Of a DNA stretch of 64,000 bases, positions 53,827 to 64,000 are shown piece by piece. The DNA is from Hortaea werneckii (taxonomy: Eukaryota > Ascomycota > Dothideomycetes > Mycosphaerellales > Teratosphaeriaceae), in the NCBI GenBank assembly GCA_037044905.1, contig JBAOKB010000173.1, positions 1 through 64,000 on the forward strand. The letters run 5' to 3'. Each line of letters opens with the position of its first letter. Positions within the stretch are counted from its first letter, which is position 1. The notes below the pieces were generated by a model. It made no database searches. It was not told the DNA's origin and saw only the letters and a program-made list of their open reading frames with translations. The translations under genes were made by a program, and so were the position numbers.

Positions 53827-56034
53827 TCAGCTCGATATTTGTGAACAAAGGGCAACGCGAGGACGTCTTGGAGAGCAGCCGGATATCGCCTCACCTTTCC
53901 TCTTGAGCTTTACGGTCTCCCTCTTGATCAGCTCGGACTTATGGAAGTCAATGATGAGGACTCGATCCAGCTCGGGGTTCCACAGCGTGTTCGGGCGCCG
54001 GACATCACCGTGACGAATACCAAGCTCTCGGATTCTAGCATGTGACTCCTTCACGGCGCTGCGTTTAATTTCCCATTGCGACTGAGTGAGAGGCTCTCCT
54101 CCCCACGCCATTAGAAGCATATGTTGTATTTCGCCAGCCCCATGTAGGAAGTAACTTTGCGCCATGTCGATAGACCCGAGGAACACTGGAACCGCAAAGC
54201 CTTGCGCGCCGCGAAGGATTTGGTAGAATTGCGCTTCGCGAGAGACTGCGTGCCAAAGACTCGAGGTGGTGCCTTTGCCGACGAATGTGTATCCGTAAGA
54301 CTCACAACGGAGTTTAAACGGTGCTCCAGTGCTACCGCACTCCCCAAAAGGTTCGCAGTGGCGATCCACATCCTGATCAAGCTGTTGCTTGAGATTGTAC
54401 ACCGTTTCGACGGCCGTTACCGCGTGCTCCTCCGTTTTCTGTCCTCTGCGATGGTCCGAGACGTTGGGACAAGCGTTGTCTAGTGGCCTCCGGTGTTTTA
54501 GGCCGAGCAAACAGTTCTGAGTACAAAAGGCCGACGTTGACAGAGTTTTTTGGTGGCCTCTGGTCGGATTTGATGATACATCACGTCGAACTAGGGACTG
54601 CGGCGGCGGTGGCGACGAGGCGATCTGGCTGAAGTTTCGTTTATGACGGGACACGCCAACATCCGGCTCGGCATCTGAAGAATCCGAATGATCATTTTGG
54701 TCCAGCAATACGCCCGGTGAAGGTGTGCAGACAGGATGTGAGCGTGTGTTGCGTCGTCGATCGCCATCTTGGGGAGCTTCGATGGGCGATGAATGCACAT
54801 ACTCTGAACCCGGTGGCGTCTGGTATAGCTGCTCGTCAGGTATTTCCGACCGCGCGTACTCAAAGTTCGTCTCCCATACGTGAACCATGCCTTTGACCCT
54901 GTTTCGCCACGCATTGCTCCGCAAAGACGTTGCGCAGCTCATTAGGGCGAGGCACAGCAGTCTGCCAACGGCGGTCACGGGCTGGTGTATAGCTCTCTCC
55001 TCGCCCACAGACTGTACGTCTTCGTTTGGCACGCAGAGACGATAGTACAACGTGGTCGGATCCTGTTCCGGTACATAGAGGAAGACCAGCGCCAATCCAG
55101 TGGATAGACACGAGTATGCCAACCCTTCTTGTATCATAACATGGTACTCTTGTACGATGGCAGCGCCAGCCAACCTTGTCGCATTGTACCTGAGCTTTTC
55201 TGTTCTTTCCGTGGGGATGGTCTCAGAGTTGACTACCTCCTCCCAGAAATCCATGGGTCGAAGCCCGGCGCACAGGTTTTCTCTGGACAATTTGTGTGGT
55301 GGCTTGTACTCCACAGTCATCAACAGCCTGCTCGCATCGCCATCCAAGCGGTGTACACAGAACTGGTCGGGCTGCATCCTGCCAGATGTAGTGTCTCTCT
55401 CACGTGTTTCCGTAGCCTCTTCATCAAGGGCGTTTGCGTGACTGTCGAAGCGGAAGCCACTACCAAGTCGTAACTCTTTACGAGCCGCAGGAATTCGGCA
55501 GAGGGCGGAGACGATGTCTCGGACATGGTCGTCCTTCCCATATCGTTCAACTCCTTCCAGATCCTTTTCGCTGCTGAGAGGTTGTGAGCACAGCCTGCGC
55601 CCAAGGTCTTGCAATGCGAGGACAGGCGAGAATGGTCGCGGCGCGCTCGCGTTGGCGGGCTGCAAGTAGCTGCGCACTGTGTTGTAGACTTCTGTTTGTT
55701 CAGCATCGAAATTGGTCCATTCCCGAAACGTGGTTGGGCAGTACTTTCCCGTTGGCGCGGGGATGCTGCCTTTCGTGGAGCGAGATGGGCATGCAACTCG
55801 CAACGGCTCACCTAGTAGCGAGTGACAAGCTTTGATGTATTCGTCAAACGTCGTTTCGCGGGTCAGCTCTCGTGCCTTTTCTCTTTCTTCTTCCGCCTGT
55901 CGCTGTTGTTCTTCCGCCTGTCGCTGTTGTTCTTCCGCCCGTCGCTGTTGTTCTTCCGCATCCCTCTGTCCCTGACGTGCCGCTTCAAGCTCTTGGCGCA
56001 GAGTTTCATAGTCGGATGCGCTGTAATTAGCCAT
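53827..56034 (-). CDS. Coiled-coil / nuclease-like / kinase-like fusion protein
   Basis: 735 residues, single exon. Residues 5-60 are a heptad coiled coil with repeated EEQQRQAEE units. The central part has DQFCVHRLDGDASRLLMTVE followed by YKPPHKLS, a D...E-x-K arrangement of the PD-(D/E)XK type as seen in this fungal family. A Ser/Pro-rich linker follows (about 430-530). The C-terminal kinase-like domain starts FCTQNCLLGLKHRRPLDNAC, contains GSTGAPFKLRCESYGYTFVG, the loop RHGDVRRPNTLW and VLIIDFHKSE. The order matches a large uncharacterised family of filamentous fungi with an N-terminal coiled coil. No stop or shift. Possible roles in self/non-self or genome defence are inferred from its neighbours. 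Confidence 0.82.
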   Translation of the reverse strand: MANYSASDYETLRQELEAARQGQRDAEEQQRRAEEQQRQAEEQQRQAEEEREKARELTRETTFDEYIKACHSLLGEPLRVACPSRSTKGSIPAPTGKYCPTTFREWTNFDAEQTEVYNTVRSYLQPANASAPRPFSPVLALQDLGRRLCSQPLSSEKDLEGVERYGKDDHVRDIVSALCRIPAARKELRLGSGFRFDSHANALDEEATETRERDTTSGRMQPDQFCVHRLDGDASRLLMTVEYKPPHKLSRENLCAGLRPMDFWEEVVNSETIPTERTEKLRYNATRLAGAAIVQEYHVMIQEGLAYSCLSTGLALVFLYVPEQDPTTLYYRLCVPNEDVQSVGEERAIHQPVTAVGRLLCLALMSCATSLRSNAWRNRVKGMVHVWETNFEYARSEIPDEQLYQTPPGSEYVHSSPIEAPQDGDRRRNTRSHPVCTPSPGVLLDQNDHSDSSDAEPDVGVSRHKRNFSQIASSPPPPQSLVRRDVSSNPTRGHQKTLSTSAFCTQNCLLGLKHRRPLDNACPNVSDHRRGQKTEEHAVTAVETVYNLKQQLDQDVDRHCEPFGECGSTGAPFKLRCESYGYTFVGKGTTSSLWHAVSREAQFYQILRGAQGFAVPVFLGSIDMAQSYFLHGAGEIQHMLLMAWGGEPLTQSQWEIKRSAVKESHARIRELGIRHGDVRRPNTLWNPELDRVLIIDFHKSELIKRETVKLKRKGEAISGCSPRRPRVALCSQISS

Positions 56035-58159
56035 GGTCCTTTGAGAATGATGCCTTGTGTAGTGAAGTCGGCGGTTGAGTTATTACTATGAGGGTAGAGC
56101 CATTGGAAACGCCATCTCAGCCCTTGACAAGAAAGCACGCCACGGCCCCGAACCTGAGAGCTGTGAGGTGTGTGACTCAACGTGAACTTGCGCCGCGTAG
56201 CTGCATCACAGCCTTGATAGAGCGACGAGCATCTGCATGGAGGAGAATGCGTGTTGGGCTACGGACGCGCATTCTTGCGACCGTGCACCGGTGACCTCTC
56301 CCTCGCGTTTTAGCGTGATGGGCGGCTCGCCCCGAGAATCCTGCCGCGTGCTGATCTGGCAAAAGACGCCAGGGTTGATGCAGTCTATTATCGCTGTGTG
56401 AGCTGTCGTCTAAGCTGCTAGAGGGCGTGGCGGCAGTGAATGATGCTGCTTGTCGGCGTAGCACGTTTAAATAAACAGGCTTTTTATTGCGTGCGCCTAG
56501 GCTGCATTGTCTGATAGGCATTACAGGACAAATCGGACACCAAAAGCGTCATCTCAAGACAAGGTCATTACACATAAAAGCGCGGAGACGTAGAGCTTTT
56601 GTACCAGTGTGCATTAGCTTGTACTATGCCGCAGCTTTGATGCATCAGCGACCCTCCCAAACCAGTGCTGTGCGCCCACAGAGTACGGGCAAGCTTCCCT
56701 CGTACGTGTTCCTATACGACCGGTCAGGCTGTTCATCGGTTCGGAGGACTCGACGCACGTCAGGGGCGGACTGCCATGAAGGCAAGACGATTACATCGGT
56801 GGAAAGATCAACAGCATTGCAGCTCTGGCAACATTCGATGCAGGCATGCAGTCCAGTGTGAACTTGTGTCGTGCGAAATGCCTTCGTTAAGCTGGCTCTG
56901 CTCGTGCCGCCAAGCTGGGATCGAAAAGACATCTGGGGGAGTAGTAGTACCACACTGGCCTTCAAAAGCATTCGTCTTTTTGCCTGGTCAATCTTCCAAG
57001 GAACGTCCTCCCCAATCCTACTGCATCGGCATCCCTCAGATCTTTTCATGCTCCTGGAATGAATTGGACTGTGTCTGTGATTCTAATCGGATTTGTTTGT
57101 TACATGCCTGCACAACAAACTCGCCCGACATGTACTAGCGGAGTAAGCTTAGGCTTGCGACATAGGGAACAGTGGCTCCCTCGAAGCATGTAAGCGGGAA
57201 TGTGAAGAGCGAACTGAACATGCACGCCACTCACTTTTGTCTCCGTCCCATAAGTGCATTTTTGACGCTAAATTACACCGCGATATCTTAGCGCAGACTT
57301 AATTCTTGACCTTTACTATCATCTATGCGGAATTGTCCGCTCTCCTGCAGGACATCGGTGCAATCGCATCGCTAGAAGAACTTTTGTATGGTGCTCGTAA
57401 TGTACGCATGATTGTCGTAAACAAAGCTTCATAGCTTTGGCGGATCTGACACTTCTGTGACTTGCGATGCTGAGAATGACGACCTACCCAATGGTATAGC
57501 GGAGAGATAGTGGGATGCTGACTCACGTATCGTGGACAGAGTAAGCTTGTGATATTATTTCGTAAAGTCTTGTAGCGACTAGCAGAAGTAGATATTTCAA
57601 GGCACTTCGGAGTAATGCTCATCTCTAGCCTTGTCGCAGAGCTTGCTGTTCATGGCGTTGGCTTGTCTGGACGATCTGGGTAGCAAGATCGTCTTTGTAT
57701 CGTACCAAACGCCTTAGACGATCTGCTAGCGAGGGCTAACAAGGCGAAGATATATCGTCTCGGGTACAGACCCAGGGATCAAAACCCGGTGGCACTCTTC
57801 GTCATTGCAGACTTCGTCGAATGCAGTCAATCTTTGAGCTACGCTCATTTACTCAGCTCTAAAGGGGCTCTGAGGAGAGTTTACGACCGTCATTCTACTT
57901 TCGACGCGAGCGAATAGAGGCCGAAGCTCGCGCAAGTCCGCACCGTATGGGGGCTTGTGGTACCGAAAATTATGCTTACTGCTACGCTACGATAGCGACC
58001 GTCTTGGAATTCGAGCCGGAGGCGAGCATGGCCGCGCCATTGACAAAATACATTAGAGCCGTCACAAGATGCGCAAAGACGAGATACATTGTAGGCTTAT
58101 GCGAACCCAGGAGCTTGAGGAAAAGGCGCTTGAGCTATGCATGCGGGTAAAGCGTCGTC
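56035..58159. other. Intergenic DNA, no gene recognised
   Basis: About 2.1 kb. Frames at 56487-57138 look like chance. Confidence 0.4.
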
Positions 58160-58740
58160 TGGATCTTCTAAATGGCGCAGTATACAGCCGTCGCAGGGAA
58201 CAGTGCAAAGAAGTTGCACTATGTTCTCTTTAAGCTGAGGCTATAGACAATAAGGAGAGGCTGGCTGCAAGGCTGGAGGGAGGTAAGCTCATCGTAGCGA
58301 CTTGGGCGCTGGAAACAGGCGTAGGCTTCCCGAGATCGTTTTTACTCTAAACGTAGACATACCGGACGGCATAGTCGACTTCCCGCAGAATGTTAGGCGG
58401 ATAAGCTGCGCGGGTGAAGACGTAGACTCCGTGGTAACCGTGGAAGAGGGCAAGGCGGAGGGAAGGCTAGCGGACAGGCGGAGAGGCGTGGACGAGAGGG
58501 TCACGTGCAATTTTATTACCACGAAAGGCTGCGCAGCAAGTTACAGGCTTTTATATCGACAATAAGGAGATCGAATGCTCTCATAATGCAAGCACGGCGA
58601 GCTTGGAGAGGTGCGGCGCAGGAGAGGCAGCGCAAGAAAGAGGTTAGACGTCAGAGAGCGTTAGACTGTAGAGAGACTCTACACGAGGTTACAGAGGTGC
58701 TGCGTCTTCTACTTCGTGGATTCGGTCGATGCTTTAGGCG
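58160..58740 (+). pseudogene. Relic of a second RecQ-type helicase, C-terminal part
   Basis: With frameshifts: NKERLAARLEGGKLIVATWA then LETGVGF (motif V), a shift at about 58329, EIVFTLNVDIPDGIVDFPQN and AGEDVDSVVTVEEGKAEG (motif VI position, GRAGR eroded to RRISCAG), FITTKGC, and after another shift NKEIECSHNASTASLERCG (Cys cluster), then a basic tail. The motif wording differs from the helicase at 26512-31056, so it is a separate helicase lineage. Confidence 0.5.
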
Positions 58741-59090
58741 TAGATTTAACTCACAGTCTGGAAGCTTGCAGCTATAAGTGGAGTTTGTAGAACCTCTAAG
58801 ACGTCTTTAAGGTTCTAGCTTGGGGCTGGCGGAAGCCGAGCACTACAACTTGCATAGCTTCCCAGATCAAATGAAGCAACTTTCTTAACCTTTCAATGGT
58901 GGCATATAGGTAGGCTTGAATTGTCATGGTATTCATTGCCAGGCTCTTCAAAAGTATGCAGGAGACAAACAAAAACATTATCAACTTTCCCCGTCTTGCG
59001 TGAGCCTAGCGACGAGGTGGAATGGTCGCAAAAGCTACAAAAGACACAATGCCGTCGCCGGATTCACTCTTTCAGAATCTTTTGTCTATA

Positions 59091-59817
59091 TCACTGGACG
59101 TCGTCCCTGTGATGGTGATAAGGACAACTGCTGACGTGTTGACTGGTTGGATCTGGCATGTGCGATACGTTGCACACATCGAGGAGATCCCGTACGAAAT
59201 CGATTAGGAAATCAGGGCCTGCACCATCCTCAACCCAATTACGACAGCCATCGTGAACGTGTATGTCGATCAACAACCTCCGGAGGGTCCACCATCTCTC
59301 CGAAGGGTACGAGCATTTCTCCTCTCCGCCAATAGTTAAGACCGGAGCGATAAGAGCGTCGATGATGGCATTTTTGAAGTCGCCATCCTGAATCTTATCG
59401 CCCAAGATAAAGCCATCCAATTAGGACTCCCAGCTCTTGTTGGCCTTCCTTCATTGCGTCCAAAGGTTGTCGGCTGAAAATCCTCTTGTTGTAGATCCAC
59501 TTGATATACATGTCTACGGCAACGGCGATATCGTGCAGCAGAGATTTTTGAGGTTTTTGGCCTTTCTCCCCTTCTTCTTTGACAGCGGCTACGAAGTAAG
59601 GGAAGTTGCTAGAGAGAACATCTTGATGGACCCGGTATTCGCGTTCTTCAACTCCTACAACAAGCGTTGTGATTTGACTTTCGAAGCTGCCCACAAATAA
59701 GTCGAGCGCAACGAGCATGTTGTCACAGCTTTCACGAATTTTGTTCGAGATTCGGCAAACCGGGTCCCAAGGCATGGCTGATAGTAGGATACGGACCCAA
59801 AGCTGAAGGGTCGACAA
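59091..59817 (-). pseudogene. BTB/POZ-domain protein with one frameshift
   Basis: The first frame has TTLVVGVEEREYRVHQDVLS (BTB core), then YIKWIYNKRIF, up to QQELGVLIGW. One extra G near 59420 shifts the frame; the other frame continues DGFILGDKIQDGDFKNAIID and DFLIDFVRDLLDV, the usual C-terminal helices. The break could be a sequencing error, in which case the gene is intact. Confidence 0.6.
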
Positions 59818-60117
59818 ACGTATGAGATGGAGAAGCAGCCACTACATGCCATGACGTGAACATCCATAAGCGAACACGCAGTAAGGAGGCATATGGATGA
59901 ACATCGGGAGGGGATGACTATGGAACAGGAATGCGAGAGCATCATACAATCAGTCGGTCAAAGTAGCGAGAAGAGCAAGTCCAAGCAACCCGGTTTTCAT
60001 CACTAAGCCTTTGCGCAGTACCCCAGATGCAATAACTGCCCTTTAGACTGGTACCAGTAATGTCACCTCTGTCGCCTCTCCTTCGACTTTGGCTGCATGC
60101 CTATTCTCACAACATTT

Positions 60118-60369
60118 CTATTTTTTCTGTCCTGTCTCAAACTTGATCCACACATTCAGAACGAAACACTGGCCCCCAGCAGGAACGCTTAAGGTCATCT
60201 CTTCCCCCTTCCTTGGCCTGAAAGCCGGTTCCCAATCTTGGCCACTTTTCCTGGTGGACACGGATGACGTCTCACTAGCCCCCTTGGCCGTCACTGTCGT
60301 CTCTTCAACAATGTCAAAGATATCGAAAACGATGAAGGTCGGAGTTCCAGTGAGGATTTGGTTGCTCAT
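60118..60369 (-). CDS. Small hypothetical protein
   Basis: 83 residues from the ATG at 60369 (MSNQILTGTPTFIVFDIFD), ending FVLNVWIKFETGQKK. It looks like a beta-rich domain but I do not recognise it; upstream exons are possible. Confidence 0.35.
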   Translation of the reverse strand: MSNQILTGTPTFIVFDIFDIVEETTVTAKGASETSSVSTRKSGQDWEPAFRPRKGEEMTLSVPAGGQCFVLNVWIKFETGQKK

Positions 60370-60659
60370 TTGTAGCGGGCGCCGATCTCGGAACGTTGTG
60401 AAGGTCGATTTTTGAGGCTGCACTGTTTCATGAATAGGCTGAGCTTTCTTGAGCTTTCTTGAGCCGTGTAGAGCCACTAGTATACTCGTCGGCCAAACAA
60501 GATATCAGGAGCATGGCGTACCTATGAGGCATGAAGCATGATGCATAGACGACAAGGCGTTGTACTCGACGATTACGAGCACGTAATTTCGTCATCCAGC
60601 TCAGCGGAAAGAGTATCTTACCTCGGCTCACCTGCCTGATTAAAGGAGAAGTATCCTAT

Positions 60660-61165
60660 CGGAAAAAATTGCTGTCGCATAGATTACCCCCCCATACCTT
60701 TAGAAAGCCTCTAATAAATACTTTTTACTATATAGAACGGTGTTTTTAGGTCTAAAGAATCGATCTATAATAGTATCAAAATTTAAAAGGTTTAACATAA
60801 TAAGAATAAGTAGTTAGACAGGTATAGAGAGCTTAATTGCGGCTTTAGAGCCTTGGAGGTTTAAATAAGCAAAGCACCTAATATCTTTTTAAAAAATATT
60901 CTTTAGACTTAGAAACTACTATTTATCGGTTTTTTAGGCTTATATTTCCTAATCTAGATAAAACATATTTTAAAGAGGCTTTATAGGAATAGAGAAGGGT
61001 ATATACTTTCTTAGTTTATATAGATAAATTTTTAGCTATGCGATAGTACTTTTTTCCGCAATAATAGTTTAGTGTCTTACTACACTTCATATAACAATAA
61101 GACGTACTACGATCGGCAAGGATCTTTGTTAAGGCGTGTAATTACCATGCTAAATTGACTTTATA
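60660..61165. repeat. AT-rich island, probably RIP-degraded repeat
   Basis: About 500 bp of strongly AT-rich DNA with abundant TA steps and no open frame, sharply bounded against GC-balanced flanks. Parent element not recognisable. Confidence 0.65.
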
Positions 61166-61174
61166 CCTTATGTT

Positions 61175-62284
61175 CTAATTTAACAAGCCCAACCCCTTCA
61201 CCATCACCCATGCCTTTTCTAGACTTACTGGAACAACGACAAAACCATCGTCTTGTTCTGGATTAGCCGGCACAAATATACGGATGGTGTCTGTGAGTGG
61301 CCCAGGTTCGTTGCTCCATGCTCTTGAGCTTCTGATACCCGCACACAGAGTTCCCTCTAGAAAATCGACCTTACACTTCTCAGGTCCAGTGAACAGTGCA
61401 TACCTCCTATCCTGAAGTAGACCTTTAAACATCGTCATTAATTGTGTTACAACGACGCAAGCTAATGACCGTACCTTGCACTTCTAATCGAATGCGGGTA
61501 TGAGTCTCTACTTGTGCTGATAGTCCCGCTGCGGGTATTTCGTCAAGCGCTAAGAATGTCAGACTTTGCTGGAATATGCGATGTGGGCAAACTGACCAGT
61601 CACAACTTTTTCTACGCAACCAGGCGCGGCGAGATCCATGTTCTCCAGCTCACGCATGACCACCTGAAAGAAAGGCGCAGATTGCAGCTCTGGTTCAGGT
61701 GCAGAGGCTGCAAGCAAGCGCGAAAACAGATTGTCCCGCATCCTCCTCCCGCCCTCCCACACTGTCGGCGGATAAGCGATCGACCACCTGATCAAGTCTC
61801 CGAAGCCTTTATCTCGTAGACAAGCGCATCTCCTAGCTGTAGCACGTTTTTTGCTTTGGGTGTCTTTCGATATTGATCTGGTTTCTACCCGCATTCCATT
61901 AAGGATGATTCTTAGGTTCGAGAAGAAATGTTTCGGGAGAGCGTCAGTGATGGCAGTGTGCACCCGCTTGTCGCCGTCCGATTTGAATACAGGGAAACTT
62001 GCCACCATGACAGGCTGAGCCGAATAGGTATGCGGGTGAGCTGAGTGAGCCGGGCAGATTGGATTAAAGCTGGGTGAGCTAGGTGAGCTGGGTGTGGGCA
62101 GCTGATGGTATATGTAGTGTTCGACGCCTCCTTGAATACTGTGCTGTACCCGCACGGATGAGTCTCGCTCCGACCCTCGGATCACCTGACAGCACGTGGG
62201 GAGCATGACCGCAGGTCTTAAAGTGTTCTGAAGCGATTGGCTATCGTACTCACCACTAGCAACGTAAGCAGCACGAAGAGTCAT
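61175..62284 (-). CDS. Hypothetical multi-exon gene
   Basis: The 5' frame (ATG 62284 to about 61600) contains ASFPVFKSDGDKRVHTAITD, ELQSAPFFQVVMRELENMDL and a proline/serine linker. A second frame (SLTFLALDEIPAAGLSAQVE to LEVQ, about 61570-61467) leads to a GTACGG donor, and a third frame to 61175 gives GLLQDRRYALFTGPEKCKVD and DDGFVVVPVSLEKAWVMVKG. The exon borders between the first and second parts are unresolved. No domain recognised. Confidence 0.45.
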
Positions 62285-62452
62285 TCCTGGTCACGCTACG
62301 TTAGATCACGGCCTCGATTTCCCTCGCTAAGAAAGGGCGTACATTCGCGAATAAAGATATCGTATTATGCAGCTATGAGATGATGCGAACGGTGGGATTG
62401 AGTCATTCGAGAATGGGTAATGCATGTTTCCAATTTGTTCATGATTTCCAGT

Positions 62453-63303
62453 TCATGCAAGCAAGAGTGCCTGTAGGTCTGGCTTGTCGGTCGCAAGTTC
62501 TAGTGGTGTTGGTGGTACCAAGTCATTGCACTGCTTTTTAAGCTGACGCGCGTTGGCGCCGTGTCGAAGCAATGCTTTGGCAGCCGTGATATTCATTATT
62601 TCGCAAGCAATATGCAAGGGGGTCCTCAAAGGGAAACCATACCTCCACTGACCAGCAATATCATTATCGTATTCGTAAGCATCAACTTGCGCATTCTTCT
62701 CAAGGATCAGTCTGTCGATGAGCTCAGCAGTGTCTGCAGATTCCTCCCTCTGTATAGCACAGTGGAGCAAGTCACCCCGGGACGTATCCATGATATCCAA
62801 TTCCAACAACTTTTTCACAACTTTCATGGTACCCTCACGGATCGCGATAGATAGCGCGGTCTCGTTGAGATTTGAGGTTGCATTCGGATTGGCACCCATC
62901 GCCAGCATCCAGTCTAGGTAGCTTTCGTTTCGTACCGCAAAGCTTGATCTGATCAGTCATGTGTTTACCCTTGTATCGGATGGGACAATTACCTTAGCAT
63001 CGACGGAACCTGGCCACCGCAGAGAGGTCTGTTCACATCCCAACCCTGATCAAGTATCAATTGAACCACACGTGTACTCTCGCTTGCAGCTGCTGCTTGT
63101 GCTATATCTTCATCAAGGGGGCTGTACTGAAGTAGATGACTCAAAGCTTCGAGGTTCATTTCATCGATAGCGGTGATTGTAGCGCGAGAAAAGCTGGGAG
63201 AAGAATGGTTTTCCTGTAACTCCTCGCTTGCGCGTTCGATGGCGGAGGCATCTCGTGAAATGACTGCTGCGCAAAGCTGCTCATCCTCACGTGGCTCGGA
63301 CAT
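62453..63303 (-). CDS. Ankyrin-repeat protein
   Basis: Exon 1 63303-62993, intron 62992-62949 (44 nt, GTAATT donor, CTGAT branch, ATCAG acceptor), exon 2 62948-62453; 268 residues. Repeats recognisable in order: EDIAQAAAASESTRVVQLIL, the junction-spanning SFAVRNESYLDWMLAMGANP, NETALSIAIREGTMKVVKKL, RTPLHIACEIMNITAAKALL. Ankyrin proteins act as interaction scaffolds; no other domain is present, so it is a short stand-alone form. Intact. Confidence 0.8.
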
Positions 63304-63461
63304 GTCGACAGTGCGTAGAGGGTAAAGGCCAGAGTCTGAGCTATCGTTTCCTTCAGTGGTAGCGAAACTTCACGCGCTCAAAACGGCAATAACAAATAAG
63401 TCGTAGGATGGAATTGAAGTCGAGATTATTTGAACTGTATGGAATCTTACCCAGCGGATCC

Positions 63462-63624
63462 CGCGCACCCAGCGCACCTAGCGCCACTAGCGCACCCCGC
63501 GCACCCCGCGCACCCAGCGCACCTAGCACACCCAGCGCACCTAGCACACCCAGCGCACCTAGCACACCTAGCACACCCAACGCACCTAGCACACCCAGCG
63601 CACCTAGCTTACCCAGCGCACTTG
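63462..63624. repeat. 9-bp minisatellite, about 18 units
   Basis: Consensus GC[GA]CACC[CT]A in head-to-tail units. The periodicity of nine keeps every frame open, producing spurious Ala-Pro-Ser or Leu-Gly-Ala frames on both strands. Confidence 0.92.
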
Positions 63625-63731
63625 GCTCAAGCTGTACATTTGACAACCGCGATGGATTTAAAGAGGCTGCACATCTAAGAACATGATGTCCAGGTTAACC
63701 ACAAGGGTTCACTATTAGTCTGAGTGTTAAA

Positions 63732-64000
63732 ATGGCCTCTACCCCCTTCCAAATGTATCTCGGCCGCTCAGACTTTGTCGAGGTCGGGATGAATGACCTG
63801 CAAATCCTCTTGCCAGGCTTAGGGAAGAAGGCAATCGGTACTCGAAATCTCAACGGTTGTACTGCAGTCGCTATTCTCGGAGATGCTCTACTCGTTGCTC
63901 ACATTTCTCCACGCGCAGACTCAAGGTCTCCTGGAGAAGATCATCTCAAACGACATCTGGCCAGTATTTCAAGCCTCTATACGAGATACCGGAACTACTT
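63732..64000 (+). CDS. Hypothetical protein, cut by window end
   Basis: The open frame from the ATG at 63732 to the window edge has no stop. It reads MASTPFQMYLGRSDFVEVG, then RNLNGCTAVAILGDALLVAH and EDHLKRHLASISSLYTRY. The GCTAVAIL-x-D-A-x-L-x-AHI pattern is one I recall from small uncharacterised fungal proteins. The 3' end lies outside. Confidence 0.6.
   Translation, partial: MASTPFQMYLGRSDFVEVGMNDLQILLPGLGKKAIGTRNLNGCTAVAILGDALLVAHISPRADSRSPGEDHLKRHLASISSLYTRYRNY

Noticed and set aside
57755..57800. Possible antisense tRNA T-arm (CAGGGATCAAAACCCGG)
   Set aside because: No matching D-arm, anticodon arm or acceptor stem nearby.
63353..63686. Collagen-like or Ala-Pro-rich frames on both strands
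   Set aside because: Produced by the 9-bp minisatellite.

Overview
The window looks like an accessory, probably subtelomere-like, region of a filamentous ascomycete (Pezizomycotina, most likely Dothideomycetes). The evidence is short introns of 44-67 nt with GTRNGT donors and CTAAC/CTGAC branch sites; fungus-restricted families (HET, NACHT-WD40, HeLo-like, OrsD-RecQ, PD-(D/E)XK-like, fungal nuclease-kinase fusions); and repeat copies whose differences are C-to-T/G-to-A, as in RIP. No ribosomal, tRNA or CRISPR loci were recognised. The species assignment is inference.

Layout. 1-4280: copy A of a recent direct duplication, with a PD-(D/E)XK nuclease-like gene and two oppositely oriented OrsD fragments. 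4285-12350: a CrpA-type copper P1B-ATPase, an uncharacterised fungal gene and a DD34E transposase, bracketed by related transposon ends in inverted orientation. 12361-22157: a RIP-altered repeat, a HET-domain gene, small unknown genes, a cysteine-finger gene and a broken gene. 22128-26465: copy B of the duplication, with the nuclease-like gene complete. 26512-32540: an OrsD-RecQ helicase of telomere-linked type, a telomere-like palindrome and a truncated OrsD pseudogene. 32547-37863: a divergent NLR/effector pair. 38693-51666: mostly decayed genes (pogo-type transposase, RNase III-like, BTB, zinc finger, P-loop ATPase, helicase fragment, phosphotransferase) around an intact SRPK-like kinase and a small two-exon gene. 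52508-64000: a GRF-like zinc-ribbon protein, a coiled-coil/nuclease-like/kinase-like fusion, a second helicase relic, a frameshifted BTB gene, an AT-rich island, unknown genes, an ankyrin protein, a 9-bp minisatellite and a gene cut by the window end.

How the genes work together. The strongest functional unit is the pair at 32547-37863. An NLR (NACHT plus 11 near-identical WD40 repeats) starts with a short motif that aligns without gaps to two tandem motifs at the C-terminus of the divergently transcribed HeLo-like protein. This is the layout of HET-s/NWD2-type amyloid signalling, in which a nucleated NLR templates the prion-forming tail of a membrane-acting cell-death effector. With the HET gene, the nuclease-kinase protein and the ankyrin protein, the region resembles a fungal self/non-self recognition and defence island embedded in repeats. 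The helicase, OrsD fragments and telomere-like motifs suggest that ectopic recombination between helicase-element copies drives its duplication.
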